From assembly GCA_004173475.1 (NCBI GenBank), contig SEBU01000001.1, positions 1,612,001-1,676,000 of the forward strand: DNA of 64,000 bases, given 5' to 3'. The stretch's first letter is position 1. Every line of letters starts with the position of its first letter. The notes under the pieces were generated by a model. The model was not told the DNA's origin. It saw nothing but the letters and a program-made list of their open reading frames with translations, and ran no database searches. This stretch comes from Gammaproteobacteria bacterium (GTDB taxonomy: Bacteria > Pseudomonadota > Gammaproteobacteria > Pseudomonadales > Cellvibrionaceae). Positions 37,113 through 45,883 of this stretch are shown here, piece by piece. Position numbers and translations under genes: made by a program.

Positions 37113-37322
37113 TTACAGAGGAGTTACGTTTTCCGCTTGCGGACCTTTTTGACCAGCAGTCACTTCAAAAGTCACTTTTTGACCTTCTTTCAAAGTCTTA
37201 CGGCCATTGCCATTAATCGCGCGGAAGTGAACGAATACATCGGCACCGCCCTCACGCTCAATGAAACCGTAACCTTTATCATCGTTAAACCACTTAACAA
37301 TACCAGAGACTATATCTGACAT
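37113..37322 (-). CDS. Cold-shock protein, CspA family
   Basis: A 69-residue single cold-shock domain. RNP-1 (KGYGFIERE) and RNP-2 (DVFVHFRAI) are intact, so it should bind single-stranded RNA or DNA. GAGGA lies 6 nt upstream of ATG. The 284 bases upstream (37323-37606) hold no gene. They contain small hairpins such as GTCAGC/GCTGAC near 37347 and AATAGCTT/AAGCTATT around 37400, compatible with a long structured 5' leader like those of cold-inducible csp mRNAs. A terminator follows the gene. Confidence 0.92.
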   Translation of the reverse strand: MSDIVSGIVKWFNDDKGYGFIEREGGADVFVHFRAINGNGRKTLKEGQKVTFEVTAGQKGPQAENVTPL

Positions 37323-37606
37323 ACTTTCCTCGTCTTACCTTAAAACGTCAGCGAAGCTGACCGAACAAAAAAACCGACTTTACTAAAAGCCAGAGTGGAA
37401 TAGCTTGTTAATAAAGCTATTGCTCAGGTCGTGGTACGTCCAAGTGTCTTGTGCAAGCGGGTGTCTTACAAAAGCGGAATCTTCGGGCGAATCTCAATCT
37501 GCAGCAGTTCAAAATTAAAGCACTTGTGAAAGGTGAGTTCAAGCAGTAATGAATTAATTTTTTGAATATGACAATTTGCGCTGAATGTGAGTAAGGATAA
37601 CTCAAT

Positions 37607-37981
37607 TTACTGCGGCATATTGTCGCTATCAATTTCATTTTTGACACTTTTTTGCGCACTTTTTTTGTGAGGTTTTCCCAAAACCTCGTGCAAAAATAGT
37701 GCAACGGGGATGACAAAAATCCCTGCGACCATGACCTCGCGTTTGATTGCTTGAAACTCGTAACCCTCTTTGGCCAATTGATACGCAGCTAAACCCCATG
37801 CAGCTGCAGAGAAATATGCAAAAGTATTCTTTTTATAGACTCCAAACGCAATTAATGCAGTAACAGACGCCACAAATATTCCATACACATTTTTAAAAGT
37901 CAAAAAACCAATAACGGAAGCAATCAATAAAGATAGTAAAATCCAATTCAAAATTTTTGCGATTGTATTAATTTTTGTCAT
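37607..37981 (-). CDS. Membrane protein, unknown
   Basis: About 124 residues from ATG 37981 (GTG 37993 is an alternative). Three to four hydrophobic helices at about 8-26, 29-47, 52-70 and 80-98 precede a basic tail (GKPHKKSAQKSVKNEID). No recognised domain. It follows mgtC on the same strand after 40 bp. Confidence 0.6.
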   Translation of the reverse strand: MTKINTIAKILNWILLSLLIASVIGFLTFKNVYGIFVASVTALIAFGVYKKNTFAYFSAAAWGLAAYQLAKEGYEFQAIKREVMVAGIFVIPVALFLHEVLGKPHKKSAQKSVKNEIDSDNMPQ

Positions 37982-38021
37982 ATTCACGTTCACTATTAAA
38001 GTGTTACTTTTTTACACCAAC

Positions 38022-38522
38022 TTATTCTTGCTTGTCGTCGACTCGCGCTTTTTCAAACCAATCTTGATATTTTTTATGTACACCACGCGTTAAGGTTTGC
38101 GAATAATCTTCCATGGTGTCTACACCAACCAAGACAAAAACTACAACCAGAGATAACTTAATGGCTATTAAGTCATAGCCAATGGCGATGCATACGCCAA
38201 TGGACGCAAGTGACCATATGGTCGCTGCCGAAGTTACGCCCCACACCATACCATCGCGAGCAAGCATAACGCCCGCACCTAAAAAACCTATGCCGGTAAT
38301 GACCTGACCGATAATGCGCGATGGGTCTGTTGCTGTTGTAGAGACCAGCATGGAAGCCGCGATAAAAATATAAGTACCGAGCACAATCAAAGCAGATGTG
38401 CGAATGCCTACAGGTTTTCCTCGCAACTGTCTTTCAAGACCTATGATGCCACCGCATGCCAGCGACGTGAACACAGCCTGCCATTCAAAGGGTGCAATAG
38501 AAACAATATCTGCAAAGGTCAT
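38022..38522 (-). CDS. MgtC/SapB family membrane protein
   Basis: A 166-residue protein with the MgtC N-terminal signature GGIIGLERQLRGKPVGIRT and four to five membrane helices. The soluble ACT-like C-terminal domain of virulence MgtC is absent, so this is the short SapB-type form. Members are tied to Mg2+ limitation and to modulation of the F-type ATP synthase. It follows ubiI on the same strand by 24 bp. Confidence 0.85.
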   Translation of the reverse strand: MTFADIVSIAPFEWQAVFTSLACGGIIGLERQLRGKPVGIRTSALIVLGTYIFIAASMLVSTTATDPSRIIGQVITGIGFLGAGVMLARDGMVWGVTSAATIWSLASIGVCIAIGYDLIAIKLSLVVVFVLVGVDTMEDYSQTLTRGVHKKYQDWFEKARVDDKQE

Positions 38523-38546
38523 TCTGAACTCCGAAAAAATGTATGA

Positions 38547-39752
38547 TTACTCTAAGCCCATTGCGGCTTTCACAATTATTTTTTTTAATTCGGTCAATGA
38601 ATTTAATCGTCGCATACCGGTGTTACGCAACCAGGTTAATAAAAGCGATTCATTACCAAACAAACGTTTGAAAGCTTCCATAGCGGTCATCATTACCAAA
38701 TTGCTTGCTAAACGTTGACGTTGATAGCGGCGCAAAATTGAAAAATCATTAAGCGGAATATTTCGTTCCAAGGCCCGCCCTATTTCCTGCGAAAGTGCGC
38801 TTACGTCCAGCAAGCCCAGATTAACGCCTTGGCCCGCAAGCGGATGAATGTTGTGCGCAGCATCCCCCACTAATGCAATGTGAGGTTGAACATAATTTTT
38901 TGCATGGCGTTGTCGCAACGGAACAACAAAACGTTCCGCACTGTGATTTATTTTTCCAAGTTTGAATTCGAACGCTTGAGCAAGGCGATGGTTAAATTGA
39001 TCATCACTTAATTGGATCAATTCATCAGCGAGTTCAGATTGTGCGGACCATACAATTGAACAGAAATATTTTCCGTTCACCGTTGGCAATGGCAAAAACG
39101 CAAGTGGGCCTGTGCGCATAAAACGTTGCCAGGCTGTCAATTGATTGGGTAATTCAGTTTGTACGGTGGTGATAATTGCCTTGTGCCCGTAGTCCCACTC
39201 GCGCGTTTCGAATTCGGCAAGTTCGCGCACTGTTGAATGGGCACCGTCTGCGGCAATTAATAGACGAGCAAAAACAGTCTGGCCATTATTAAGTTTGATG
39301 GCTACACCGTTGCCATTTTCGAGGGCCTGTACTGACGCTGGCTGTATCACCGTAATTTGTGATAATTGTGCTATTTTTTTTCGCAGCACGTTCACAATCA
39401 CGGAATTCTCTACGATGTGGCCCAAATGATTCGCACGTACATCTGCGCTATTAAAATGAATTTCAGCTGTTCCCTCTCCATCCCATACATGCATGTCACG
39501 GTAAGCGCAAACACGCGTGCTTTCAATTTCGTCCCAAACATCTAATTTTTTTAATAAATTTAATGAAGCTTGTGTCAGCGCGACAACGCGTGGGTCAAAT
39601 GCTTCGCCTGTGTAATGTTGGGCATCACTGCTTGCCTCAATCAAAGCGATACGTAGAGACTGCGCTCTTTGCTGTTGCGCAACTGCACAGGCAAGGCTTG
39701 CACCTACTAAACCTGCGCCGACTATTGCAATATCAAATTCTTGCGTTTCCAT
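38547..39752 (-). CDS. ubiI: UbiI-type FAD monooxygenase (ubiquinone synthesis)
   Basis: A 401-residue UbiH/UbiI/UbiF-family flavoprotein. The FAD-binding GxGxxG is in FDIAIVGAGLVGASLA (about 6-21), the second signature is LLIAADGAHS, and the third is IALVGDAAHNIHPLAGQG (about 288-305). DPRVVALT is typical of the UbiI/VisC branch, which hydroxylates C5 of the ring. It lies downstream of ubiH as in E. coli, here with a DUF3144 gene between them. Confidence 0.88.
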   Translation of the reverse strand: METQEFDIAIVGAGLVGASLACAVAQQQRAQSLRIALIEASSDAQHYTGEAFDPRVVALTQASLNLLKKLDVWDEIESTRVCAYRDMHVWDGEGTAEIHFNSADVRANHLGHIVENSVIVNVLRKKIAQLSQITVIQPASVQALENGNGVAIKLNNGQTVFARLLIAADGAHSTVRELAEFETREWDYGHKAIITTVQTELPNQLTAWQRFMRTGPLAFLPLPTVNGKYFCSIVWSAQSELADELIQLSDDQFNHRLAQAFEFKLGKINHSAERFVVPLRQRHAKNYVQPHIALVGDAAHNIHPLAGQGVNLGLLDVSALSQEIGRALERNIPLNDFSILRRYQRQRLASNLVMMTAMEAFKRLFGNESLLLTWLRNTGMRRLNSLTELKKIIVKAAMGLE

Positions 39753-39803
39753 AAAGTGTGTTCAATCAAATAGATATTTATTGAAATCTTACGTAGTGAA
39801 GCC

Positions 39804-40100
39804 TCAGGAATTCGCGGTGCTATTCATAAACGAATCGAAATGTTCAATATAATTATTAATATTTTCTTCCAGCATTGAACGATATTGCGACATAAAATAT
39901 TCAATAATTTCTTCGCGCTTATCCTGCATTTCTGTCTGCGATTGCAAATCGACGGCGCTGGACCAAGCATTAAAACGTGATGCGGCAAACATCAAAGATG
40001 CGCTTACTTTACCGCGAGCTGCGCCTGCTAACTGTTCATTCGCTAACATGATATGCGCATCAGCACGGCTAAAAAACTTCTCATCTGTATCGTCTGTCAT
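39804..40100 (-). CDS. DUF3144 family protein
   Basis: A 98-residue soluble protein, largely helical, with the family-like stretch FFSRADAHIMLANEQL and ASLMFAASRFNAWSSA. Members of DUF3144 are small proteins of unknown function in marine and soil gammaproteobacteria. It is inserted between ubiH and ubiI on the same strand with short gaps (30 and 51 bp), so it shares their transcript. Confidence 0.75.
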   Translation of the reverse strand: MTDDTDEKFFSRADAHIMLANEQLAGAARGKVSASLMFAASRFNAWSSAVDLQSQTEMQDKREEIIEYFMSQYRSMLEENINNYIEHFDSFMNSTANS

Positions 40101-40130
40101 AAAATTTTCCTAATTATTCTTTACTAAGTG

Positions 40131-41360
40131 TTATAAAAATTTTGCGCCTGCGGTGCCCATTGTTTGGGCAGCAAACTGCGTTTTAATAGCGGGCAATAAA
40201 TCCAGTCCGACAAAACCCAAATGGCGAAGCGCAACTAATGGAAGTGATGAACTTGAAAAGAGTCGAACGAGCTTATCGCTAAATTCGATGGTTAGGGTCT
40301 GATCTTGCGCTTGTCGGCGAAGATAGTCTTGCAGCACACTCAATTCGCCGAGACTATGACCTGCAAGGTCACCTTGCACAAGAGAATCAACCAAACACAT
40401 GCCGTCTCGCAGCGATAAATTAAAACCCTGCCCAGCAACCGGATGTAAAAAATGAGCCGCATTTCCAACCAATACTATATGGGAACGAATTTGTTCACTC
40501 GCAGTAATAAGTTTTAAATCATATATGTGGCGTCGGCCAACGCGCAAAAACTTACCTAATCGGTTTCCAAAGCGCCGCTGTAAATGCTGCAAAAAATCTT
40601 CATCGCTTAAAGCAAAAACCTCGCTCACTTGATCGCTCGGTAACGTGAGAACAAGTGCAGATTCTTTAGCGGCAGCTGATGAGCCCAATGGTAATAATGC
40701 TAAAGGCCCCAGCTCTGTAAAGCGTTCGTAAGCAATATTGTTGTGCGGCTCACTGTAAGCGACGTTAGCAATCAACGCCATTTGATTGTAATTTTTGATG
40801 TGCGAATCTATTCCCAGCGACGCTCTTAATGGCGAACTACCGCCGTCGGCAATAACAGATAATCTGCAATTTACATTGAAAGATTCATCACCCGATTTTA
40901 AGAGTAACTGTGAGCCTTTTTGTACTGGAATTAATTTCTCCACCCGAACCGGTGAAAGATATTGAATGTTGCTAAATAGTTTCAACTTATCCAGCAATAC
41001 ACGACCAAGCCACGCGTTAGGAATAACGTAACCTACCGCATCTAATTCATAAGCAGCCGAATCGATCAAGCCACCCATATAATGTCCTGCATCGCTCACA
41101 TGGACTTTCGAAATTGCCGTCGCTTGTTGGGACAGAAGATTCCATACACCAAGATCACGAAAAATTTCAACGCTGCCTTGAGATATAGCCGTAGATCGCG
41201 CATCAAAATTTTCTTGAGCACGACCTGACTCACTAAACGTTTGTGCTTCAAGCACCGCAATAGTCCAATCAGGCTTTTGCTGCGCTAACAGCAAAGCGAG
41301 ACTTGCGCCCACCATGCCGCCGCCGATGATGGCTATGTCGAAATTTATTTCTTGAGTCAT
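40131..41360 (-). CDS. ubiH: 2-octaprenyl-6-methoxyphenol hydroxylase
   Basis: A 409-residue FAD monooxygenase. Dinucleotide motif FDIAIIGGGMVGASLA (about 8-23), the UbiH-like ENFDARSTAIS segment, LSVIADGGSS, and IVLVGNAAHFLHPVAGQG (about 298-315). UbiH hydroxylates C1 of the ubiquinone ring inside the Ubi complex. It follows pepP (as in E. coli) with the broken ankyrin gene in between. Confidence 0.9.
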   Translation of the reverse strand: MTQEINFDIAIIGGGMVGASLALLLAQQKPDWTIAVLEAQTFSESGRAQENFDARSTAISQGSVEIFRDLGVWNLLSQQATAISKVHVSDAGHYMGGLIDSAAYELDAVGYVIPNAWLGRVLLDKLKLFSNIQYLSPVRVEKLIPVQKGSQLLLKSGDESFNVNCRLSVIADGGSSPLRASLGIDSHIKNYNQMALIANVAYSEPHNNIAYERFTELGPLALLPLGSSAAAKESALVLTLPSDQVSEVFALSDEDFLQHLQRRFGNRLGKFLRVGRRHIYDLKLITASEQIRSHIVLVGNAAHFLHPVAGQGFNLSLRDGMCLVDSLVQGDLAGHSLGELSVLQDYLRRQAQDQTLTIEFSDKLVRLFSSSSLPLVALRHLGFVGLDLLPAIKTQFAAQTMGTAGAKFL

Positions 41361-41410
41361 TCAGTAGTCATCTTAACGTAAAAGCGTTTTATCTTAATTT
41401 GTATTTAAAG

Positions 41411-41781
41411 CTATGCTTCCTTTCTGGTGTCCTCTAAAGCGTTCATTGCTTCACTATTTTCCAAAAGTTTCGCAAGTTCGAACGGAGAATAGCCGTCATC
41501 ATCTAGTTGAATTTCTGCATTGAAAATTAGCAACAGTTTAATTGCCTTATAATGATTTTGTTCGGCCGCGCAATGCAAAGGCGTATAACCGCGCTCACCT
41601 TTCAGATTAATGTCAGCACCTGCTTCAACAAGGAGATGAATGGCTTCGCAATCGCCCCAATTGCTCACTACATGAAGCGGGCTATCGCCATAACCATTCT
41701 TGTAGTTTACTGAATCAATTTTGTGATTATAAAAATCTGGAACTGTTCAATTTCGGAAAAAATATCTTCCAAACTTCTCAT
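41411..41781 (-). pseudogene. Ankyrin-repeat gene with a frameshift
   Basis: From ATG 41781 the frame reads MRSLEDIFSEIEQF and then hits a stop after 24 codons. One frame over, the sequence continues as an ankyrin protein (DFYNHKIDSVNYKNGYGDSP, LHVVSNWGDCEAIHLLVEAG, then GYTPLHCAAEQNHYKAIKLL) to the stop at 41411. The total of 371 nt is one base short of 124 codons. Restoring one base near 41740 would give a continuous 123-residue ankyrin protein. The GTG at 41668 gives an 85-residue intact fragment that might still be made. It sits between pepP and ubiH and starts 7 bp after pepP. A sequencing error is possible. Confidence 0.75.
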
Positions 41782-41788
41782 AGTTAAA

Positions 41789-43099
41789 CTAGGCCATTAA
41801 TGCTTCGATTTCTTCCACCGTTTTTGGTACATCTCTTGTTAGGACTTCATTGCCGTCTTTGGTGATAACTACATCGTCTTCAATTCGAATTCCAATGCCA
41901 CGCCATTTTTTCGCAACGCGTTCATTGTCGGGAGCGACGTAAATTCCAGGCTCGACCGTTAACACCATTCCGGGCTCCAGCACGCGCCATTCGCCGCCAA
42001 CTTTGTAATCACCTACATCGTGTACATCCATTCCTAACCAATGGCCAGCGCGATGCATATAAAACTCTTTATAGGCTTCGGTTTTTATTAATTCCTCCAC
42101 ATTTCCTTCAAGCAAACCGACGCCGACTAAGCCTTCTGTAATAATTTTCACAGTAGTCTCGTGAGGGTCGTTCCAGTGATTGCCAGGTTTTGCGACGGCT
42201 ATTGCTTCTAACTGCGCTCGCAGGCAAATTTCATAAAGAGTTTTTTGTTCTGGCGAGAATTTTCCGTTTACCGGAAAAGTTCGTGTGATATCGGCGGCGT
42301 AACTTTCCAACTCGCAACCTGCATCAATTAATACCAGGTCGCCGTTTTTTAACGCCGCACTATTTTCTATGTAATGCAGAATGCAGCCATTTTTTCCACC
42401 GCCAACAATAGTGTTGTATGCCGCGAAACGTGCACCGCTCATTTGGAATTCGTGTGAAATTTCTGCCTCAAGCTGATATTCCATAACGCCGGGTTTACAA
42501 AATTTCATGGCGCGAACATGCGCGCGCGCAGAAATTTCGCCCGCTTCTTTCATGACGCGCAACTCGGCGGCGCTTTTAAATAAGCGCTGCTCGTTAAGGA
42601 AATGACTGAGGTCTAAAAATTCACCCGGCGGCGTTGCGCCAGAGCGAACTTTTGCACGGATTGTATTTACCCAATCCATAACTTGTTTATCAAATTCGCT
42701 ATCTTTTCCCATTGCGTAATAAACGCGTTGGCGACCTTCAATGAGACCGGGCAAGATATCGTCGATGTCATCAATCGGAAAAGCATCGTCTGCATCGTAT
42801 TCATTAATTGCACCTTCTGGGCCAGCACGATATCCGTCCCAAATTTCGCGCTCGCGATTGCGCTCACGGACAAATAAAACGTATTCGCCATGTTCACGAC
42901 CGGGAATTAATACGAGCACTGCTTGCGGTTCTGGAAATCCGGAGAGATAAAATAAATCGCTATCCTGACGATAATGGTGTTCAGTATCGCGACTACGAGT
43001 TCGCTCAGGCGCCGCGGGTACAATTGCAATGCTATTTGGCTCCATCAGGGCCATTAATTCTTTACGACGACGAGTGAATTCCTGTTTGGTAATTCTCAT
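41789..43099 (-). CDS. pepP: Xaa-Pro aminopeptidase
   Basis: A 436-residue M24B metalloaminopeptidase that releases N-terminal residues before proline. The N-terminal domain (about 1-170) is followed by the pita-bread domain, with metal ligands in LVLIDAGCELESYAADITRT (two Asp), HRAGHWLGMDVHDVG (His), VLTVEPGIYV (Glu) and IGIRIEDDVVIT (Glu). Length matches E. coli PepP (441). It lies in the ygfB-pepP-ubiH-ubiI order. Confidence 0.95.
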   Translation of the reverse strand: MRITKQEFTRRRKELMALMEPNSIAIVPAAPERTRSRDTEHHYRQDSDLFYLSGFPEPQAVLVLIPGREHGEYVLFVRERNREREIWDGYRAGPEGAINEYDADDAFPIDDIDDILPGLIEGRQRVYYAMGKDSEFDKQVMDWVNTIRAKVRSGATPPGEFLDLSHFLNEQRLFKSAAELRVMKEAGEISARAHVRAMKFCKPGVMEYQLEAEISHEFQMSGARFAAYNTIVGGGKNGCILHYIENSAALKNGDLVLIDAGCELESYAADITRTFPVNGKFSPEQKTLYEICLRAQLEAIAVAKPGNHWNDPHETTVKIITEGLVGVGLLEGNVEELIKTEAYKEFYMHRAGHWLGMDVHDVGDYKVGGEWRVLEPGMVLTVEPGIYVAPDNERVAKKWRGIGIRIEDDVVITKDGNEVLTRDVPKTVEEIEALMA

Positions 43100-43239
43100 A
43101 ACAGTTCTCTTTTGCGAATTCTTTTATGGTTAGATCCATCGTACTGAGCGTTTAGATTTTCAAAAAGTCGAAAGTTGGTTCGACTGCTAAGCGCTCACCG
43201 TGAACGGAACAATTATAGATGTCCTCGCATGAGGAAGTT

Positions 43240-43845
43240 TTAATGAACCTGGTCGGACGCAGGTATAGCGATCGAATCCGACGATGCTTTATTTGTTTGT
43301 GCTGCACATTCCAAAAATAACGATGCGGCGAGTTGGCGAACATATTCTGTCACTTCCATGTAGTCCGCTTCATCGGACTCGTCACCATCTTCTACGGCGA
43401 TTTGCGCTATAGCGGCGAGATCGCGTAAACCGTCCTCAGACTCTTCCGTCAAAATTCGTTTGTTGTTGCCAGCAGAACCAAAGCCCGTAAGAAAACCATA
43501 GCACCATTGACCAAGAGTTGCTGTACGTTGACCAAGATCGGAATCGTCATCGGGTAACAAAAGCACTAAACCAAAACCATCGCGAAGCTGTTGCAACGTT
43601 TGGTGATAAAGTGCAGTGAGTGCTTCACGGACTTTTTCATCCGGCGCTTGAGTAAAATCTAAAAACTCGACCGCATCTAATAGCCACCGAACTTCACTAA
43701 GTTCAGCGCCTCCGCTCAATTTTCCGCATAGCAGGCCGTGCAATTCTGAAGGACTGTTAATAGCGCCCAGCGGCGCAATAAGACTGCAAAAATCGTCGAA
43801 GTTGATAGGTGGGGCGAGGTCGTTATCTGAATATTGTTCGTTCAT
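43240..43845 (-). CDS. ygfB: YgfB/UPF0149 family protein
   Basis: About 201 residues from ATG 43845; the extension to 43944 lacks family similarity by eye. SPSELHGLLCGKLSGG and the WCYGFLTGFG stretch fit the UPF0149/YgfB/YecA fold, an all-helical protein without the C-terminal SEC-C zinc motif. In Pseudomonas, YgfB-like proteins affect expression of ampDh3 and stress genes. It heads the leftward pepP-ubi operon and is divergent from the zapA unit. Confidence 0.85.
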   Translation of the reverse strand: MNEQYSDNDLAPPINFDDFCSLIAPLGAINSPSELHGLLCGKLSGGAELSEVRWLLDAVEFLDFTQAPDEKVREALTALYHQTLQQLRDGFGLVLLLPDDDSDLGQRTATLGQWCYGFLTGFGSAGNNKRILTEESEDGLRDLAAIAQIAVEDGDESDEADYMEVTEYVRQLAASLFLECAAQTNKASSDSIAIPASDQVH

Positions 43846-44079
43846 GGATAGAAAAAGGCCGTCAACAAAGGAAAACCGAATGCTATCACGATGCATACGC
43901 CAAACTGCGGGTTTGTCTGTAAAAATCCTGAGTGGGCGAAGCATTAAGCGTCTCCTTCGAACCCACTTTAAATACTGCTGCTAAGCTATAGTTACGATTG
44001 ACCCCTGCGGACTGCCGCAATATAGTGAGTACCTTGCGTAACTTTGTCCTGTTATGCCTTGTTATTGGTCACAATTATC

Positions 44080-44286
44080 ATGTCTGACGAACTTTTATTG
44101 TCTATAGAAACGAAGCTTGATCGCTTGATTCTGCTCACTAACCGGTTGCAGCAGGAAAATGCCGAACTTAAATCCCGCGAAAGCGCTTGGCAGCAGGAGC
44201 GAGTGCGTCTGATCGAAAAAAATGAACTCGCTCGCAGTCGCGTGGAAGCTATGATTACACACCTTAAAAGTTTAGATACCGAATAA
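44080..44286 (+). CDS. Small coiled-coil protein, TIGR02449-like
   Basis: A 68-residue protein from ATG 44080. It is nearly all coiled coil with heptad leucines (LLLSIETKLDRLILLTNRLQ, then QENAELKSRESAWQQERVRL). Small proteins of this type sit just upstream of zapA in pseudomonads and relatives and may act like a ZapB-type division accessory. That role is inference from position and structure. Confidence 0.75.
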   Translation: MSDELLLSIETKLDRLILLTNRLQQENAELKSRESAWQQERVRLIEKNELARSRVEAMITHLKSLDTE

Positions 44287-44317
44287 ACTGGATACGATAA
44301 TTAGCAGGAGCCCCACC

Positions 44318-44617
44318 TTGGCCAACGAAACCGTTTTTGTAAAAATCCTGGATAAAGAATACCAAGTCGCGTGCCCACGGGAAGAACGTCAGGCACTTAT
44401 GGAGTCTGCTCAATTGCTGGATGAGCGTATGAAAGCTATTCGCGGCTCGGGCGCTGTGATTGGTCTGGAGCGCATCGCCGTTATGGCGGCACTTAATTTG
44501 AGCCACGAATTGTTACAGGCAAAATCCGGCGTAGCCGCTCCTGTCGGTTCTGCTATCGATAAAGCAGACTTGCAACGCCTGAATGACAAAATCGATCGCG
44601 CGCTCACCGGACATTAG
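44318..44617 (+). CDS. zapA: Cell division protein ZapA
   Basis: A 99-residue ZapA. The N-terminal domain (VFVKILDKEYQVACPREER) and a C-terminal coiled coil (LQRLNDKIDRAL) match the family, which bundles FtsZ filaments at the Z-ring. The start is TTG at 44318 with AGGAG 7 nt upstream; no ATG fits. It follows the coiled-coil gene by 31 bp and is followed by a terminator and 6S RNA, the usual order. Confidence 0.92.
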   Translation: MANETVFVKILDKEYQVACPREERQALMESAQLLDERMKAIRGSGAVIGLERIAVMAALNLSHELLQAKSGVAAPVGSAIDKADLQRLNDKIDRALTGH

Positions 44618-44652
44618 TTTCCCTTTTTATTATTTCCTAAAAAAGTTTCGAT

Positions 44653-44680
44653 AACGCCTGCATCTGCAGGCGTTTTTATT
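44653..44680 (+). terminator. Intrinsic terminator after zapA
   Basis: A perfect 10-bp stem AACGCCTGCA/TGCAGGCGTT with a 2-nt central gap is followed by TTTATT. It lies 35 bp after the zapA stop. Confidence 0.88.
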
Positions 44681-44820
44681 TGGTTTTGTTTTTAGTCAGT
44701 TCGCTCACACTAAAATCAATCTGACACTTTGACGCGCAACTGCTTAACTTTTGGCTTAAGTCCAGCAGTTTGTAAGATCGTTTTTGCCTAAACGGTTATA
44801 AGACCCAAGCTTAATATCAT

Positions 44821-44851
44821 TTGCGATTGATGATGTACTCTGGGTTATACT
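44821..44851 (+). promoter_or_regulatory. Probable 6S RNA promoter
   Basis: TTGCGA at 44821-44826 and TATACT at 44846-44851, spaced 19 bp, precede the expected 6S RNA 5' end by 5-7 bp. The -10 is good; the spacing is longer than ideal. Confidence 0.5.
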
Positions 44852-44856
44852 GAGTT

Positions 44857-44986
44857 CGCCCTGGGATGTTTGCAAACCGACAAGTCCTTGAGCCGATTTC
44901 CACAAACTTGGTGGTGTCTCGTTAGTTTGGTGTGCATGTCCGCTTGACGGAAAGCCTTAAAAACCACAGGCGCTACCTCCTTGAAA
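44857..44986 (+). ncRNA. ssrS: 6S RNA, apparently missing its 3' arm
   Basis: The stretch starting CGCCCTGGGATGTTTGC, with AAGTCCTTGAGCCGATTTCC, GGTGTGCATGTCCGC, GACGGAAAGCCTTAAAA and CTACCTCCTTGAA, follows gammaproteobacterial (Pseudomonas-like) 6S RNA step by step and lies in the conserved zapA-ssrS-ygfA slot. 6S RNA mimics an open promoter and sequesters sigma-70 RNA polymerase. After CCTTGAA the expected 3' half of the terminal hairpin (GGTTCAAGG type) and the closing strand complementary to CCCTGGGATG are not found. Instead the sequence passes into ygfA coding homology. A complete molecule is about 180 nt; only about 130 nt are present here. Confidence 0.75.
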
Positions 44987-45521
44987 CGCCAGCCAGCAAG
45001 AAGCCGCTTCCGCCTTGGTTTTACGACACCTGATGAAGGTGCCAAAATTTCTGCGCGCGCAGCATGTAGCTGTTTATATTCCGAACGACGGCGAGTTAAA
45101 TCCAATCCCGATTGCCCAGCAATTATGGAAAATGGGTAAGCAGTGTTATCTCCCGGTTTTACATCCGACTCAGGAACGGCAACTATGGTTTGTCGAATAC
45201 ACGCCCGAATCCATATTGACTCCGAATCGCTTTGGCATTTTAGAACCTGACCGTCGGCAGTCCCACAAAATTGCGGCGCAATTGTTGGATATTGTTCTTC
45301 TTCCGCTCGTGGGATTTGACCGCAAGGGCGGCCGTCTCGGTATGGGCGGCGGTTTTTATGACACCACTTTTGCGTTTCACAAAGGCAAGAAAACCAAACC
45401 CCATTTGATTGGCCTCGCGCACGCAAGCCAGGAAGTTGAACATTTAGAAATGGCTGATTGGGATATACCGCTTTACAGGGTTATCACAGATAAGGAAGTG
45501 ATTTTAATTTCAAACGACTAG
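44985..45521 (+). pseudogene. ygfA: 5-formyltetrahydrofolate cyclo-ligase, 5'-truncated
   Basis: The frame shows clear 5-FCL/YgfA features: VAVYIPNDGELNPIPIAQQL, ILEPD, LLPLVGFDRKGGRLGMGGGF with the phosphate-binding GxGGGFYD loop, and a C-terminal end near DWDIPLYRVITD. The family enzyme converts 5-formyl-THF to 5,10-methenyl-THF. Homology begins at about 44985 (NASQQEAASALVLRHL), right after an in-frame TGA. The normal first 20-30 residues, including the basic helix that helps bind ATP, are missing. Translation could restart at TTG 45015 (168 residues) or ATG 45033, but function is doubtful. It appears fused to the truncated 6S RNA gene. Confidence 0.7.
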
Positions 45522-45555
45522 AAGTATGAGTTGCCACTCCCTGGCAACAAAATAA

Positions 45556-45681
45556 TTAGGGCGCTTTCACAGCAACGTCGGTTGCCGGAGTGCTGAATAA
45601 TGTTTTCGCTTGTGCTGCAATCGTAAAACAGACACAGAGACAAAAAATCATTACTACAACGGAAATAACATCAACTTTCAT
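45556..45681 (-). CDS. Possible 41-aa secreted or membrane peptide
   Basis: ATG at 45681 is preceded by AGGTGA at good spacing. The peptide begins MKVDVISVVVMIFCLCVCF, a clean hydrophobic segment that ends in IAAQAKTLF and could be a signal peptide (cleavage after AQA) or a membrane anchor. The short tail is polar. Apart from this frame the 362 bases between ygfA and the alpha/beta hydrolase gene show nothing recognisable. Confidence 0.4.
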   Translation of the reverse strand: MKVDVISVVVMIFCLCVCFTIAAQAKTLFSTPATDVAVKAP

Positions 45682-45883
45682 GGCTTCACCTTTGACGCAT
45701 CGTGTATAAGAAGGCTGCACCGCTTTTAGGGCGCTGCCTTAACGCCAGCCACAAACCGCTAGAAATTGTGGTGATGGGAATTGAGCATAGGCAAGGTTGA
45801 TTGAAAAGACATAATTTGCAGGACGAAATTTGGCTATTTTTTCGCCTTCTATTGAAATTTGTGCGACATTCCTCATTTAAACG

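Noticed and set aside
44845..45426. 193-residue leftward frame over 6S RNA and ygfA
   Set aside because: Antisense to a recognised RNA and a recognised protein, with random-looking composition.
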